DNA of 64,000 nucleotides, from contig OY725493.1 in assembly GCA_963281255.1 (NCBI GenBank), forward strand, positions 3,875,857 to 3,939,856, read 5' to 3'. The position numbers were made by a program, and so were the translations under genes. This stretch comes from Aphrocallistes beatrix (Eukaryota > Porifera > Hexactinellida > Sceptrulophora > Aphrocallistidae). The notes beneath the pieces are model-generated. The model was not told the origin of the DNA. It saw only the letters and a program-made list of their open reading frames with translations, and ran no database searches. Shown one piece after another: positions 1 through 10,859 of this stretch (position 1 is the first letter of the stretch; the number at the start of each line of letters is the position of its first letter).

Positions 1-595
1 TTTCTCGTGCAATTTCACTCAATTCTTGCCTCCTCTTTACCGTTGTTTCGAGATACTGACTGGATGACCCTGTAACTTTTGTTGGAGTATTACCAGGCTA
101 ATGAGCATATCGATTGGTGATCTCGGCTGGCGGCCAAACGGCAACATGTGTGGGAATATTTTACTCGGTGCGTGCGTTGTCCAGATTATTGCCGTAGAAA
201 GTATCTCTTGCAACAACGACAGCCAGGAACCCTTTTCTAGGTGGCGTTCGAGCATCAAGCAACGTATCACTTGTTTGACGAAGTCGATACGTCTTTCGGC
301 CATCCCATCGGACTCCGGGTGTTACGGTGTGGTGTGACATTTAGTAATCCCTAAGTCGTGGCACAGTTCGTGCACCGCTAATCCATCCACATTCTTCCCC
401 GGATCTGTGAGCATAATATTTGGTACGCTATATCCACGATAGACCCATCTTTCCATGAATGCGTTAACGATGGATATGGTGGTCTGGTCTTTCAACGGGA
501 TTGCTTCGACGTAATGTGAAAAGAGATCAACTATGAGTAAGAAGTACGTGTAGCCGCCATTACGCAGTGTCGTATTCAGCAGATTAATAGTAATT
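1..595 (-). pseudogene. Ty3/gypsy integrase core fragment
   Basis: Minus-strand translation gives a retroelement integrase catalytic core. The first Asp lies in LLIVDLFSHYVEA, the second in MLTDPGKN and the Glu in DGMAERR, in family order. The enzyme would insert element cDNA into the chromosome. A TAA stop (322-324) falls between the second Asp and the Glu, so the copy is dead. The zinc-binding N-terminus is not seen, and the C-terminal side runs off the window edge. No LTR is visible. Two other gypsy pol pieces lie at 8666-10018 and 25640-26545. They cover other parts of pol and could derive from the same family, but I cannot show that. Confidence 0.8.
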
Positions 596-599
596 CACT

Positions 600-1510
600 T
601 CCGTTATCTGTCTGGAAGATGGGAGGTGCTCGCATACCCTCAGGCGCTCTCACAACAATAAACTTGCTAAAGCAGTCCTGGTCATCTGCAGTTCTAGGTC
701 CCATCTCTAAACTCCTCCATATCACCAGTGCCATCTCATCCAAAGCCTTGTCTTCCTCGCCGACTTGTTCGGCTGCTTTTTCAGGATGTATGACAATTGG
801 GAGTCCCAATTCACACTTAAATATGGAGGACAATTAAGAAGATTGATTGGCTTAGCATTTTCCGAAGACCAGGTTTTTTGGAAACTTTCTTCACTGTACC
901 GTCACCCTGGGGAATATCGAAGTGAAGTAGTATATCCTAGTCACAGAAATGTCTCGCACATATGAAGACTCGCCAATTTCCACGCATCATCTCTATGGAG
1001 AAACCTTCGCCATTCATCTTGCATTTCCTTGGATCAATGATTCAACATTTCAAACACTGGAACGTAATCAGTGCATCGTAATTGGAGCATAAGTTGGCTA
1101 CACTACATCTATTTGGCATACTGCTAAGAAAAATGTACTTGTGGATAATAAATTGGGAATTACTTGTAGGAAGAAAATGTATGAAATATTGTAGGTAATA
1201 GAATGTAAAAAAACTAACAATTATACTTATCCTATATTATACACTGCATTTTATCGTAGTTAAATTTATTTCAAACATTAAGGTATGTTTACAAAATAGA
1301 CTTGAAGTAATCCATGGTAAGGTAAAATTCATACCGTGAACAGGCTATAGTTACGTAGGCTGTGTAGTTCATTATATATAGGTCTTAACTTTATTAGAAG
1401 TGTATACAATGTTCTAGTTCCATAGTAGTACATGCCAAATGAATAATATTAGTACGTGTACGGGAAGGGCCAGAATAAATCTTTTAAATTTCTGCTGAGG
1501 GTGCAGATAC
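600..1510. other. No recognisable gene
   Basis: Short open frames exist on both strands at 576-965 but resemble nothing I know. Beyond about 960 the sequence is AT-rich and non-coding. It adjoins the integrase remnant and may be decayed retroelement sequence. Confidence 0.5.
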
Positions 1511-1518
1511 ATCGTTGT

Positions 1519-1670
1519 CATAGGCTTAACTCCAGGGGTGGCAGGGTAGCGTGCCACCCAGACCTAAATGTTATGTTGACTTGGGGTGGCATGCTACATT
1601 AGTTTGATATATGCTTACAAATCTCGCCACCCCAGCTAACCGTGAAAAAAACAAAATAGTTACGCCTATG
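1519..1670. mobile_element. Short hAT-like MITE with 8-bp target duplication
   Basis: The ends are imperfect inverted repeats: CATAGGCTTAACT on the left and the complement of AGTTACGCCTATG on the right. The flanks ATCGTTGT (1511-1518) and ATCGTCGT (1671-1678) match at 7 of 8 bases, as expected for a hAT target-site duplication. Inside, a GGGGTGGC/GCCACCCC pair makes the element partly self-complementary. It has no coding capacity. Confidence 0.65.
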
Positions 1671-1844
1671 ATCGTCGTTAAACAACTATTCTTCCCTACC
1701 CAATTCACATTGAACATTTTCTAAACATCATCAACGAATTTCAAGAACTCAACAGTTTAGTTCTGGTCTACACTGTTCTTATCCATCATGTAAGCTAACA
1801 GTCCGGCTGAAGTTGACTAATGGAAAATCTTAAGGGCCAAAATT

Positions 1845-1903
1845 ACATTTCGCCTTTCCAACCTGATAACCAGCAGGCTTGTCAGGTTGGAAAGGCGAAA
1901 TGT
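1845..1903. repeat. Perfect 22-bp hairpin
   Basis: Positions 1845-1866 are exactly complementary to 1882-1903 around a 15-base loop. The stem starts ACATTTCGCCTTTCC. The length suits a microRNA precursor or a tiny foldback element. The sequence alone does not show transcription or a target-site duplication. Confidence 0.7.
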
Positions 1904-2128
1904 CCCAAAGTTAATTTGGAGCACGTTTAGTTAAATTGCACTTATCCGAATTTTTAAAAAAGGTACTTATGCCCACGTTTTGTAGTAACGAGGATTGCAT
2001 TTACTAAATTTGGGGAAGGAAACACTTTTTCTTAGTCTTTTAAATTCAGTCAATTGTTTCTACCCAACTTGAGTATATATATGCATGATTCTAGAATAAT
2101 TAACGACATTACGTAAGAAATCACTCAC

Positions 2129-2381
2129 CTGGGATCTTGTTGTTCTGGTAGTATTCACACGTCTTGGAATGGCTCAATACTATTTTCACGAAGAGCACCA
2201 TCTTTGGGAAATTGAAAAACTTCATGAAGTGTTCTACTCCTCTGTAATTTGAAGTCGAGTCAGGCGCGAGACAAGACATCTCGTCCAAATAATGATTTAT
2301 GCAATTAGTGTTGTCAAGTGAGGTATTATAAATGAGTAATAGAAATAATATGCAGCAAAATAATACATTATTGTAAAACAC
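2129..2381 (-). CDS. Candidate first exon of a secreted or membrane protein
   Basis: From the ATG at 2381 the frame begins with a hydrophobic signal-peptide-like stretch (VLFCCILFLLLIY, about residues 6-18), followed by a soluble segment with several cysteines. It stays open for 84 codons. Minus-strand sequence at the end reads CCCAG then GTGAGT, a strong splice donor, so I end the exon at 2129. Further exons would lie at lower coordinates, through the gypsy remnant or outside the window. It lies just beyond the 3' end of PIGK on the same strand. I do not recognise the family. A chance ORF with a chance donor remains possible. Confidence 0.4.
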
Positions 2382-2384
2382 TAG

Positions 2385-2836
2385 TGTTGTATGTGAAGTA
2401 AATATAAATATTGTGGTTACATAATATTTTCAAAATGAATATTTAACAACCATGAACTCAAAATATGAGATAATTATATAGTTGATAATAACAGTTATTT
2501 AATTAGTGGTTTTAGGATTGAAATATTTAACCAATCCATGGTACCAATTTTTTGGTGAGTGCCATTGCCTTAGTATATATAATGCTATGGTATAATGCAT
2601 CGTCATTCAAACAATATTCAATTTTTGCCTTACTAATTGAGGAGATGAGATCTTAATATTTTGATAATAGAAAAGTTTTAAAATCTGCTCAGGTGATTAT
2701 TTGCGGTATTATGGTTCGGAAATTAATCACAATGTTTAAAACGACGTCCATGACTTCAGTAATAATTGAGTAGTAGTGTCTACAAAATTTACTAGGTCCT
2801 CAACTTGCTTCAATGCCAAAATTGTGAAGAGGTTTG
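2385..2836. other. Non-coding, probable PIGK 3' flank
   Basis: AT-rich sequence between the PIGK stop codon and the next minus-strand ORF. It must contain the PIGK 3' UTR if that is short. I see no repeat family and no clear canonical polyadenylation signal. Confidence 0.4.
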
Positions 2837-3634
2837 TTAGATCTTAATACTACACAACGGCAATAGAAAGACAAAAAACAAAATAAAGATTCCAGTTAAT
2901 GAAGGAAATTTTAAAGAAGTAGTAGAAGAAAAAGAAGACCAAATATTATCTTCAGATGATAAATCATAATTAAATAATTTGACTTCTTCGAAAAAAATAT
3001 TTATGTGTTGTCTAGGATGAATTGTGAATGATTTGATTGAGTTAGAAACAATAAAATATACAATTCTGATACTTCCAAAAAAGTCATTTAACAATGTTGA
3101 TTCGAGGGTATGTGGATAAAGATCCAATCTATAGCTTGGGGTACTTTTGAGTAGGTTCCTTTGGAATGTTGCAAAAAGAGAAATTATTGAATCATTTGAA
3201 AAATAAAAGATTTGATCTAAATATTTGACTAAATAAAAAGTCCATTTATCTATCAAATGCAACCCTATATTAGTATCAAGCTGATGTGAAAAAGAATCTT
3301 CACCCAACTTGCTACTTCCAGCTGCAAGAATATTTGGACTTACTAATGTTTGAAACATTGAACTGGCTTGGCAAGTATCAATTAACAATAATATTTCTTT
3401 ATAACGCCCCATCTGCCACATGTGTGAAAATATATCCGAAATTTCAACATTTAAAAGTTCCTCTGAGTCTTGAAATTTTATAAATCCATCTCCACCATGA
3501 CCAGATATATAAACAAGTATATTACTAAATTTATCAGATGACAAACTTTTAGAATTTGGAATCAAAATATTTTGACGCCCAGTTAACACTCTAAAGAAAT
3601 TCTCTACATTCACTTCATACCCTTTGTAATCCAC
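2837..3634 (-). CDS. PIGK: PIGK (GPI transamidase catalytic subunit), last exon
   Basis: This exon encodes the C13 cysteine-protease core and C-terminus of PIGK/GPI8. In the ER lumen that enzyme cleaves the C-terminal signal of proproteins and transfers them to GPI anchors. After the acceptor AG (3635-3636) it reads VDYKGYEVNVENFF. The catalytic His is in ISGHGGDGF (residue 149 of the joined protein) and the catalytic Cys in LLIDTCQASSM (residue 191). Their 42-residue spacing equals that of human His164 and Cys206. A conserved STPSYRLDL and DFFGS segment follows, then a C-terminal membrane helix (GIFILFFVFLLPLC) and TAA. Joined to exon 1 the protein is 368 residues, against about 395 in human. 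The first codon is spliced (GTG, Val), not a start. Confidence 0.93.
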   Translation of the reverse strand: MDYKGYEVNVENFFRVLTGRQNILIPNSKSLSSDKFSNILVYISGHGGDGFIKFQDSEELLNVEISDIFSHMWQMGRYKEILLLIDTCQASSMFQTLVSPNILAAGSSKLGEDSFSHQLDTNIGLHLIDKWTFYLVKYLDQIFYFSNDSIISLFATFQRNLLKSTPSYRLDLYPHTLESTLLNDFFGSIRIVYFIVSNSIKSFTIHPRQHINIFFEEVKLFNYDLSSEDNIWSSFSSTTSLKFPSLTGIFILFFVFLLPLCSIKI

Positions 3635-3707
3635 CTATATGTGAAATATATATAAAAGTACGTAAGATGCATTCAATATAAAAAAGTAACCAATAAAATT
3701 GAATTAT

Positions 3708-4099
3708 TTAAAATTGAAAGATTGCAAAAACTAGGATTTCGCCATGTGTTGCAAATATGAACAAATTAGCGCATAGTTTTAGAGTCATGACGCAAAAATT
3801 GTGGACTCCATTAGTTTTCAGCAGGGTATTACACAGCTCATGGGGATCTGCTCCTAATCTCAATTCAATAAAACTTTGATAAATATATTTTGATATAGTA
3901 GGTCTTATACCATATCGACTTAATATATTCTCATTCAGGTGAATATTTTTGCGCTCTAAAACATAATTTAGCATAAAATAATATGCAAAAAGCAGCGACT
4001 CGAGCTCATAGATAAATCCCTGGTTGTCAGAGTTTGAATTTTGCAAAGATGCTTTTACCGCAATTAAAATATCCTGTTGAGTTTTTGTGACTTTCAGTT
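3708..4099 (-). CDS. Unrecognised ORF inside the PIGK intron
   Basis: A stop-bounded minus-strand frame of about 130 codons lies roughly 75 bases from the PIGK acceptor. It contains TQQDILIAVKASLQNSNS, ELESLLFAYYFMLNY, RPTISKYIYQSFIELRLG and DPHELCNTLLKTNG, and looks helical and protein-like up to about residue 95. The last 25 residues look less natural. I cannot assign a family. It could be a retroposed or nested gene fragment, an unused PIGK-locus exon, or chance. PIGK proteins have no extra domain at this junction, so I do not join it to PIGK. Confidence 0.35.
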
Positions 4100-4801
4100 G
4101 GACTTAAGTCAAGTGCCATTTTATAATATTTAGCAACGCAATATAGTACAAAGCTTGACAATTGAGTTGTATCGATTACATCCATTCCTCAAACAGGGAG
4201 GGACTTGTTGGAAAATACAAACAATATTTTGGTGAGTGAAACTTTCATGCTAGGTTACAAATCATCTACACTTCTAGCACGGTTTGATATCAAAGAAATA
4301 TAACTCGCTTAAATCGACTAATAAATCTGATCGCAAGGTTGATAAAAATATTGATTTTAGAAAAAAAATAAAATCGGATTTAAAACTTAAATTTCAATAA
4401 AACAATTGTTTTCAATGATAGAATATCTTATAGCGAATTGATTGCTAGTAATATAAACTTGTAATTGTCCTAGAATCAAAAATTGATAAAAAACATAAGT
4501 ACTTAAAACAGGGTTGTTTGATTAAAATCACCATAAAAAATCAAAATGATTTTAAAAAATATATAGTACTAAGTAAATACCAATACCTTCATGTTATGTC
4601 ATTATTGGATTCGTAATTTCCCTGTTGAATAATAACATTTAGTCAGCTACACCCTAAGCAGAACAATTCCTCAATTTCATGTTTATTGTAGACACTTACT
4701 TCTGGGACTTCGACATATAACTTATTTAAATATGTACATATGTGTAGTTCTGATAAATCGCTTTACTCTCAATCTCTTCATTTGAGTATTATACTATTTT
4801 T

Positions 4802-5369
4802 CAGGGTTGAAACCGAATAGTTGATTATTCGGTTTAACCAAATATTATTTGCAAATAATTGATATTTGGTTTGTAACCAAATATCATTATTTGGTATTCG
4901 GTTGAGAACCAAATAATTTGGTCAACCGAATAATTTGGTCAACCAAATTATTTGGTCAACCGAATAATTTGGTCAACCGAATAATTTGGTCAACTGAATA
5001 TTTAGCCAAACAAATAATTTGCATGCTTTCCCAACACAATAATCACATGTTCTTACAAGAAGTGGTCCGAACACAAATAAATATAATAGGCTTACTTATA
5101 CTTGAATATATTTTTGTATAAATATTTATATAAACATTTATGCAAAAATATAATCAAGTATTATTTGGTTGACCAAATTATTCGGTTGACCAAATTATTT
5201 GGTCGACCAAATATTCGGTTGACCAAATTATTCGGTTGACCAAATATTCGGTTGACCAAATTATTTGGTTGACCAAATATTCGGTTGACCAAATTATTCG
5301 GTTTGACCATTATTTGGTCTACCCATTATTCGGTTAAATTGGTATTTGGTTGAAGCGGTTTCAACCTTG
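4802..5369. mobile_element. Minisatellite-bearing hAT-like element
   Basis: The ends are CAGGGTTGAAACCG and, inverted, CAAGGTTGAAACCG. A perfect 8-bp target duplication CTATTTTT flanks them (4794-4801 and 5370-5377). Most of the interior is a roughly 17-bp tandem unit (AACCGAATAATTTGGTC) on the left and its complement on the right, so the element can fold on itself. A unique core (about 5060-5160) is shared with the second copy at 61661-62196. It has no transposase. Confidence 0.85.
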
Positions 5370-5412
5370 CTATTTTTTCAAACCACACTTTTGATTACTT
5401 GACTGTTTCAGT

Positions 5413-7315
5413 ATGAGCGGCCGAAGGCATGACATTATTTGGTTGTATTTTCATAAGACAAAATTGCCTGGTAAAACCGGGTGTCCAGCAAAATGCAAGA
5501 GATGTGGGAAGGAAATACAAGGGCTTGTTGCTAGAATGAAGCAACATTATACAGATTGTACTGCTGCTATCAATCTGACAACATATGTTAGTAACCATCC
5601 AAACACACCCATACCTGATATCGTCAATTTGGAAGAGAGGGAACGTGCGACTTCACCGATCAGACTGGATCCACCAGCCAAGAGACACAAACCCGTTGTG
5701 TCTAGAATGGATAACTTCGTTATGCAGACATCAGGGAATGAGAAAGCCGCCATCGATCTTCAAATCGCACGTTTTGTTTGTGCTACTAACTCGCCCTTCT
5801 CCATTGTGGAACATCCCGAATTTTTGAAGCTTATAGCAATGCTTCGTCCAGGTTATCAGCCACCCAGTCGACACAAGATTAGTAATGGTCTACTCCAGCG
5901 CTGTCCAACAGGCGGCCCGCGGCCTTGCTTTGTGCGGCCCACGTTGAGGCCCGCGTTGCGTCCAAAATGCCTCTATCCATACCCATCCCGAGTGCACGCC
6001 TCTGTATTGCGGCCCGCCACTAAATGGAATGAAGTAGTTGCGGCCCGAAGTAAATATAGTTGGACAGCCCTGGTCTACTCGATGACTTATATGTTTCCAT
6101 GCAATCTGACTGCAAAGAACGACTTGCGGATCTGACTGTATCTATGATGTTAGATGGATGGAGTAATATCCACAACGAACCGATCGTCTGTGTCTCAGTG
6201 ACTACGCCTGAGGGGGAAAGCTATCTTACCGAAACTGTAGATACATCAGGTCATGCCCACACAGCTGAATATCTAGAGGAAGTAGTAATGTCTGCCGTGA
6301 CATCGACAGAACAGCGTTTCGGTTGTAAAGTGAGCACTTTTGTCACAGACAATGCATCTAATATAGTGAAAATGTGGCGACAACTGGAAGCTGACAGCAT
6401 TACTCCCGATAGTAACATCATTTCTTATGGTTGTTCAGCACACTATTTAATCTTTTAGCCAAAGATGTGTAGATACCTGGCGTGAAAGAACACATTATTC
6501 AGATTGTTAAATACTTTCGGAATACCCATCTTCCTGCAGTATGGTACAAAGTTTCTGGGGGCCAGAATCTTGTGCTACCACTTGAAGTTCGTTGGAATAC
6601 TCTCGCGGATTGTCTGCATAGTTATCTGGATAACTGGGCGACAATACTCAAAGTTTGCGATGAACACCGTGACAGTATTGATGCTATAGTCGCGAGGAAG
6701 GTGCAGGACCTTAGTATTAAGAGAAATGCTGAGGACTATCTCAAATGTATGAAGCCTATCGCTATTGCTCTAGATAAAGTGCAAAGTGACAGCTGCAAGC
6801 TGAGTGAAGCAGTTGAAGTCTGGAAAAGATTGAGCGAAGACATGGCCTCATCACAACCGTTGGTTGTTTCGCAGAAAGTGGAAAAACGCTCCAATTAGGC
6901 ATTCATCGCTGCACATTACTTAACAAATATTCTGGGTCTGCGCTTCATGAGCAGAAACTTGTCAATTGATCGGATCGATACAGCCCTAGAATTCTGTAGC
7001 ACGGATTACGAAACATGTTTGCGCACAGTTCTAAATTTCCGGGCTCAAAATGGTCCATTCAAGTCCTACATGTTCAGGGATGAACTAGTAAAATCTGTAT
7101 CGCCACTCACATGGTGGGAATCTCAGAAGAGCCATCTTGAAAGTGATGTGATGAAGTTGTGCCGCCAGGTACTTGGCGCTATTACATCTACTGCTTGGAT
7201 TGAGAGAATTTTCTCAACATTCGGGTTTGTTGACTCTAAAGTGAGGAATAGGCTTGGAACTGGTAAAGCAGGAAAGCTTGTATTTATATACAAGCTGATC
7301 AATACACATAAATGA
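5413..7315 (+). pseudogene. hAT transposase, BED finger + DUF659 + dimerisation domain, broken
   Basis: The frame opens at MSGRRHDIIWLYF with a BED zinc finger (C-x2-C in CKRCGK, then H and C in MKQHYTDC). It continues with a conserved KRHK/RMDNFV linker, a DUF659-like RNase H region (MLDGWSNIHNEPIVCVSV, FVTDNASNIVKMW) and the C-terminal hAT dimerisation region (TAWIERIFSTFGFVDSK). Such enzymes excise and reinsert hAT elements in the nucleus. It is inactivated by the 177-bp MITE at 5896-6072, a one-base frameshift near 6448, and in-frame TAG codons near 6470 and 6896. Removing the MITE and one target copy brings the reading frame back into register at GLLDDLY. Confidence 0.88.
5896..6072. mobile_element. 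GC-rich hAT MITE inserted in the hAT gene
   Basis: The termini are CAGCGCTGTCCAAC and the complement of GTTGGACAGCCCTG (13 of 14 match). An exact 8-bp duplication GTCTACTC flanks them (5888-5895 and 6073-6080). The interior is rich in GCGGCCCGC-like words, unlike the AT-rich host element. Because 177+8 is not a multiple of three, the insertion shifts the transposase frame. Confidence 0.92.
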
Positions 7316-7673
7316 ATAATCGCATCATTTTAGATTGATGGACATTTAGATACATTAGTTGATTATTTGTTGGTATTTAATCTATTACCATCATTTTTGT
7401 GATACGTCTTGAGTTTATTACCACGTTAAATATAAAAGAAAGATTCAAAACGCCATGAAATACGTACAGATATGTAAAGCAAACGTTTTGAATACAAGTA
7501 GAAAATGAATTTTAAAAGGAAAAGTTGATTAATCAAATAAATTAATAAAATCATAAAAATCTGATTTTAATCAAAAAAATCTGTTTTTTCTGATTTTTTC
7601 CAATCCTGAAATTCATTAAATAAATTAATTAACTAGTAGATGCATTGTAAATAAGTTGCATTGCAAAGATATA

Positions 7674-7861
7674 CAGTCGACTCCGCTTAATAGGGTCACA
7701 TCGGTCAGAGGACATTTTGCCCAGATTAAGCGGAGAAGCCTATTAACCGAAAATATTTTGTATTAGCTTCTATGTGTGAGAGCTATTCCGATCCTACCAA
7801 AAGTGTCCCGATTAAGCGGTTGACCCGATTAAACAGTGGCCCTATTAAGCGGAGTCGACTG
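7674..7861. mobile_element. Tc1/pogo-like MITE, TA target
   Basis: The inverted ends are CAGTCGACTCCGCTTAATAG and its complement, flanked by TA (7672-7673 and 7862-7863). The AAGCGG/CCGCTT motif is repeated internally. A 5'-truncated relative lies at 57938-58068. Confidence 0.85.
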
Positions 7862-7869
7862 TACTTAAA

Positions 7870-8620
7870 TCATGATATAGTATATTAATAAAAATAATTG
7901 ATTTAATTCATGAATATAAATGAAAAATAAAACACAGAATCTGGACATGCAACAAGCAGAGGTGTAGAAATGGTGTGAAACACGCTTCTAAGACCAAGAT
8001 TCAATAAATTTGTCCTGTACCATGGCCCCAGTCTAAAATTCAAATTATTTATTCGAATCTTGATAAAATGGACAGCATGACTAAGGATATCTTTCACATT
8101 TTATTCCACACAAAAGGTTGGAAGTAAGTTGGAAGCTCATCCCTTCGTCTGGGAGGGATGTTTTTAACATGTTTTAACAATAAAACGCCATTACACGCTA
8201 AAACGGGCTCGTACATCAATTTTAGAACCTGGCTAAGTATTGATGGTTAGTAGGATTTCTATGCAGACATTTACCAAAAGATAAGGTGAAATAATACCGG
8301 AGAGGGATTTGGGGGGTGTTGTGAGTGAACTACAAATTTTAGCATCTGTTTGGGCCAAAATAGGAATTATCATAGCCTACTACAATAAGGCCTTTTCACT
8401 GAACAATTTTCCATGGTACCAGGGATAAGATAAAGTGGATTTTATTACGCACCCATAATATGAATAAATAATTTTTGTTCCAAATCTGCTAATTCATCAT
8501 TTGTTTGATGCATAAGTATAATGAAACTAGTCTACGTTCCAATAAATTATATATCAATGTTATGGCTATTTTCTTTCTCTGCTATATGGTTCCTTTTTAC
8601 TTTTACGTTGTATTTGTTCT
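7870..8620. other. No gene seen
   Basis: AT-rich intronic sequence. A short minus-strand ORF (7903-8097) has no recognisable motif, and I see no repeat family shared with the rest of the window. Confidence 0.5.
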
Positions 8621-8665
8621 TGAATGTTAGCTCTCAACTGTTTCTATACATATAAGGATGCGCCA

Positions 8666-10018
8666 CGCAGCAAAGGGACAATGGGGAGGCGGGATGGACC
8701 TACAAGGAAGTATCCGGCAAGCCAATTCCCTAAGAAGGGTCGGTGCTTTATTTGCGACTCGGACAGGCACTTTATGGCCCAATGCCCGGAACGGCACCGT
8801 GCGAAATGTGGCGAAAGAGGACACGAGGTCCGCTATTGCCCACATACACGAAGTCGAAGAGGGGTATTTCAGGCCACGACGCAGCATAGTGTTGTACATG
8901 AGACGGCGGTTGTGGTACCAGTTAAATGGAACGGCAAACCCATCAATGTAATGATGGACACGGGGGCGGATCCTTCGGCGGTGGACAGAGGCACCGTACA
9001 AAAGATGAATATTCCTTACAGCACAAAGTACAGTCAAGTGTATGGGCTAGGGCGGACAGCGCTTGCGGTCTGTGGTACGGCCTGCGTGGCGATAGATATG
9101 GGGGATGGTCGACCACTAGAACACGAAATCGAAGTACTCGATACTAACAATAGGGTGGTTATATTGGGGCGAAGGTTCCTCGCGCGCTTCAAGAATACTA
9201 CTTTCGATTGGGAAAACATGAGAGTTAGGCTAGGTGGTTGTTGGAAAACCTCTTTAGCTGCGGCATGCGGGGATACGCGGCGACTAGAGCAGAAATTATG
9301 CAGACTGAGATGGGAAAGGAGGGAGATAACTTGGAGGCCAGGTTCGATATAAACTCGAAACTATCACCGCGAGAAGAGACAGCCATACGCAAGGTGCTGT
9401 CGAGATGGAAAGACGTTTTCGCGGAGAACCCGAAGAGCCCGCGCGAAATTGGAACCGCGGAACACGTTATCACTCTTCTGGATGAGCGGCCGATCAGAAG
9501 CCGGCCGTTGCGTATTTCTCCGGAAATTGAGGCGGAGGTATCCAAGCAGATAGATGAAATGCTCGAGAATGGGATCATACGTCCCTCTTCTTCCTCTTGG
9601 GCGAGTCGAGTGATCTTAGTGAAGAAAAAGGACGGGACCCATCGATTTGCCGTAGATTGCCGGGATCTCAACGATGTGACGAAGCGAGATGCCTATCCGA
9701 TGCCGAATACTCGAGATGTTTTCGATCGTATGGGAGGGGCAACTGTATTCTCTACACTGGATGGGGCATCCGCATACTGGAGCGTTCCTGTGAAGGAAAA
9801 GCATAGGGAGTTCACTGCGTTTGTTTCAACTCGCGGCCAGTTTGAATTCAACCGTATGCCTTTTGGATTGTCAAACTCAGGCTACCTATCAGCGAGCGGT
9901 AGACCAGGCTCTACGAGGGTATCCGAATGTACAAGCGTTTGTTGATGACACATGTGTCCACTCGCCCAGTTTCGATACGCACCTGGACATTTGGATGAGG
10001 CTCAGTTGGCTATTCTGA
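8666..10018 (+). pseudogene. Ty3/gypsy gag end, protease and reverse transcriptase fragment
   Basis: The first frame carries a CCHC zinc knuckle (CFICDSDRHFMAQC), a second knuckle lacking its first Cys (KCGERGHEVRYC), and a retropepsin active site (VMMDTGADPSA). After a frame change near 9240-9300 comes a gypsy reverse transcriptase: SSSSWASRVILVKKKDG, YPMPNTRDVFDRMG, FSTLDGASAYWSVPV and RMPFGLSNS. A frameshift near 9880 moves the YxDD-type box (AFVDDTCVHS) to another frame. Homology stops soon after, so the thumb, RNase H and integrase are missing. No LTR borders are visible. The piece is more GC-rich than its surroundings. Confidence 0.88.
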
Positions 10019-10212
10019 AAATTGAGGATGAAGAATGTGAGGATTGGGCTTTTGAGTGTACTGATTGCTGTATTGACGGAAAAGATATGCTACGTTGTAT
10101 TTTAATGACTTCAAGTAACTGTTTACTCAACAACAAGGCCAAGAATATTACTTCTACCACCTCTTGTCCCAAAGATACTCAAAGGAAGATACTTAAACTT
10201 ACCTCTAATTAA
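10009..10212 (+). other. Cysteine-rich ORF tail, origin unknown
   Basis: Beyond the reverse transcriptase homology an open frame continues with KIEDEECEDWAFECTDCCID and ends at TAA near 10210. The composition is protein-like but I do not recognise it. It could be a fragment of another element or a host exon next to the gypsy truncation point. Confidence 0.25.
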
Positions 10213-10458
10213 TATATGTATATACTATATACACCTATATATTTATGTTGTATTCCTTGTCCGTCAACTAAATTATACCAGCAGTCAGTAATATATCATT
10301 ATTGTGGGGTAGAGGATGTATAATTACACGATATTAAATATATCAAAATGATATTGTGTTAATTTAATTGTATTAAAAACTCGACTTTATCTTATCCCTG
10401 GTCTAAAGTAGTGAAACGGCCTGTATGTAGTAGGCTATGGAATTATTTAATTATTTAC

Positions 10459-10803
10459 AGCTTCCTCCCCTCAGCGGAAAGAATTTTCCCGCAGAATTTC
10501 CAGAGTATATTTGACATTGTATTTCTCAACTCCTTAGAGGTCATTATGCGCGAAGCAACCTTTTTTAATACAACAAAGTTGTACTGGTATGTATGTCGAA
10601 ATGTTTCAAGCAACCTTTCTACATCTTGTGTGTTGAATCATTCCGTGCGGCTAGCTTCTCGACATACATACCAGTACAACTTTGATACATTAAAAAAAAT
10701 TGCTTCGCGGAGGATGACCTCTAAGGAGTTGAGAGATACGATACCAAATAAACACAGTAGAAATTCTGCGGTCCAAATTTATTCCGCTGAGGGGAGGAGG
10801 CTG
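10459..10803. mobile_element. 345-bp foldback element
   Basis: Two arms of about 135 bp (10459-10597 and 10665-10803) are imperfect reverse complements. The left arm runs CAGCTTCCTCCCCTCAGCGG, then CTCAACTCCTTAGAGGTCAT and GTACTGGTATGTATGTCGA; the right arm carries the complements. The loop is about 67 bases. No matching flanks were found, so the superfamily is open. The 146-codon ORF across it is an artefact of the palindrome. Confidence 0.75.
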
Positions 10804-10859
10804 TCGTTTACTTTCATGCCTACTGTCGGTGTTATCGATTACGAGAATTAACACGAGCG

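Larger units (their letters stand above)
4509..7608 (+). mobile_element. hAT transposon (BED-type) with nested insertions
   Basis: The element carries a broken hAT transposase (5413-7315) between hAT-like ends: CAGGGTTGTTTGATTAAAATCA on the left and the complement of TGATTTTTTCCAATCCTG on the right. Both ends continue into AAAATC-rich subterminal sequence. Flanking octamers (ACTTAAAA and AAATTCAT) do not match, so the exact borders are less certain than the identity. Two smaller hAT-like elements sit inside, at 4802-5369 in the 5' non-coding part and at 5896-6072 within the coding frame. Confidence 0.6.

Noticed and set aside
8627..9671. Minus-strand ORFs at 8627-9037 and 9225-9671
   Set aside because: They are antisense shadows of the gypsy protease and reverse transcriptase frames.
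10411..10851. 146-codon plus-strand ORF
   Set aside because: It runs through both arms of a foldback element and its residues reflect the palindrome.
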